64,000 nt of DNA from Polyangiaceae bacterium (lineage in GTDB: Bacteria; Myxococcota_A; Polyangia; Polyangiales; Polyangiaceae): positions 1-64,000 of the forward strand of contig JANXOF010000051.1 in assembly GCA_025353725.1 (NCBI GenBank), in the 5' to 3' direction. The stretch's first letter is position 1. The number at the start of each line of letters is the position of its first letter. The notes under the pieces are model-generated. The model saw only the letters and a program-made list of their open reading frames with translations. It made no database searches and was not told the origin of the DNA. Below are positions 63,944 to 64,000 of the stretch, in pieces. A program made the position numbers and the translations under genes.

Positions 63944-64000
63944 GTGGCAGCTAGCTATTTCGATGTCGATGGAACGCTTATTCGTACCAACCTCGTCCAC
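63944..64000 (+). CDS. HAD-superfamily phosphatase, N-terminus only (cut by window edge)
   Basis: A GTG at 63944 opens MAASYFDVDGTLIRTNLVH. The FDVDGTL segment is motif I of the haloacid dehalogenase superfamily, with the nucleophile Asp and the general acid Asp two residues on. HAD-IB phosphatases begin this way. Only the first 19 codons lie in the window. Confidence 0.7.
   Translation, partial: MAASYFDVDGTLIRTNLVH

Overview
The window is a high-GC chromosomal segment with dense, short-spaced genes, strong GC bias at third codon positions, and long antisense shadow ORFs. The gene content points to a myxobacterium (Myxococcota, probably Polyangiales). The indicators are a zinc-ribbon Ser/Thr kinase, an FHA protein, a chemosensory operon with a HEAT-repeat protein, secreted proteins with SNG repeats, orphan hybrid-less histidine kinases, and many secreted or lipoprotein genes of unknown role. 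This is a judgement from family content; genus cannot be fixed from the sequence alone. I see no rRNA, tRNA, CRISPR array, insertion sequence or prophage.

Layout. 0-5 kb: small membrane and helical proteins, then two translationally coupled sensor histidine kinases. 5-10.5 kb: DUF2452 protein, MaoC-type hydratase, an orphan FliR/SctT export-channel protein, a beta-barrel protein and a Ser/Thr kinase. 10.5-12.7 kb: scpA-scpB (chromosome condensation). 13-16.1 kb: SNG-repeat lipoprotein, HTH protein and PmbA/TldE. 16.1-24.1 kb: a seven-gene, end-overlapping chemosensory operon, cheY-cheA-cheW-cheW-HEAT-cheR-cheB, with no receptor gene. 24.2-30.8 kb: CinA/MoCF-domain protein, double-FHA membrane protein, free-methionine-sulfoxide reductase, MMPL/RND transporter, hemerythrin. 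30.9-37.4 kb: tail-anchored repeat protein, ManA, PrsW protease, A24 prepilin peptidase, unknown protein. 37.4-45 kb: sugar dehydrogenase with two heme-c motifs, ALDH7 dehydrogenase, two outer-membrane proteins, YfiM-like protein. 45.2-48.5 kb: a polytopic protein ending in a degenerate sigma-54-activator-like AAA domain, and a single-pass protein. 48.6-50.4 kb: epimerase plus acyltransferase pair. 50.4-55.4 kb: M49-like metallopeptidase lipoprotein, aat, an RpoD-family sigma factor and bolA. 55.4-64 kb: short hypothetical, SDR, lipoprotein, phhA, a Roadblock-like protein, ABC1 kinase, glycosyltransferase-like membrane protein and the first codons of a HAD phosphatase cut by the window edge.

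Themes. Signalling dominates (two histidine kinases, Ser/Thr kinase, FHA, Che system, pseudo-activator). Envelope proteins form a second theme. Housekeeping genes (scpAB, rpoD-like, aat, bolA, manA, pmbA) are interspersed, so this looks like core genome rather than an island. The most unusual items are the receptor-less Che operon with its HEAT protein, the membrane-bound degenerate sigma-54 activator, the lone FliR/SctT, and the lipoprotein with an EF-hand and an HEAAH/EE metallopeptidase signature.
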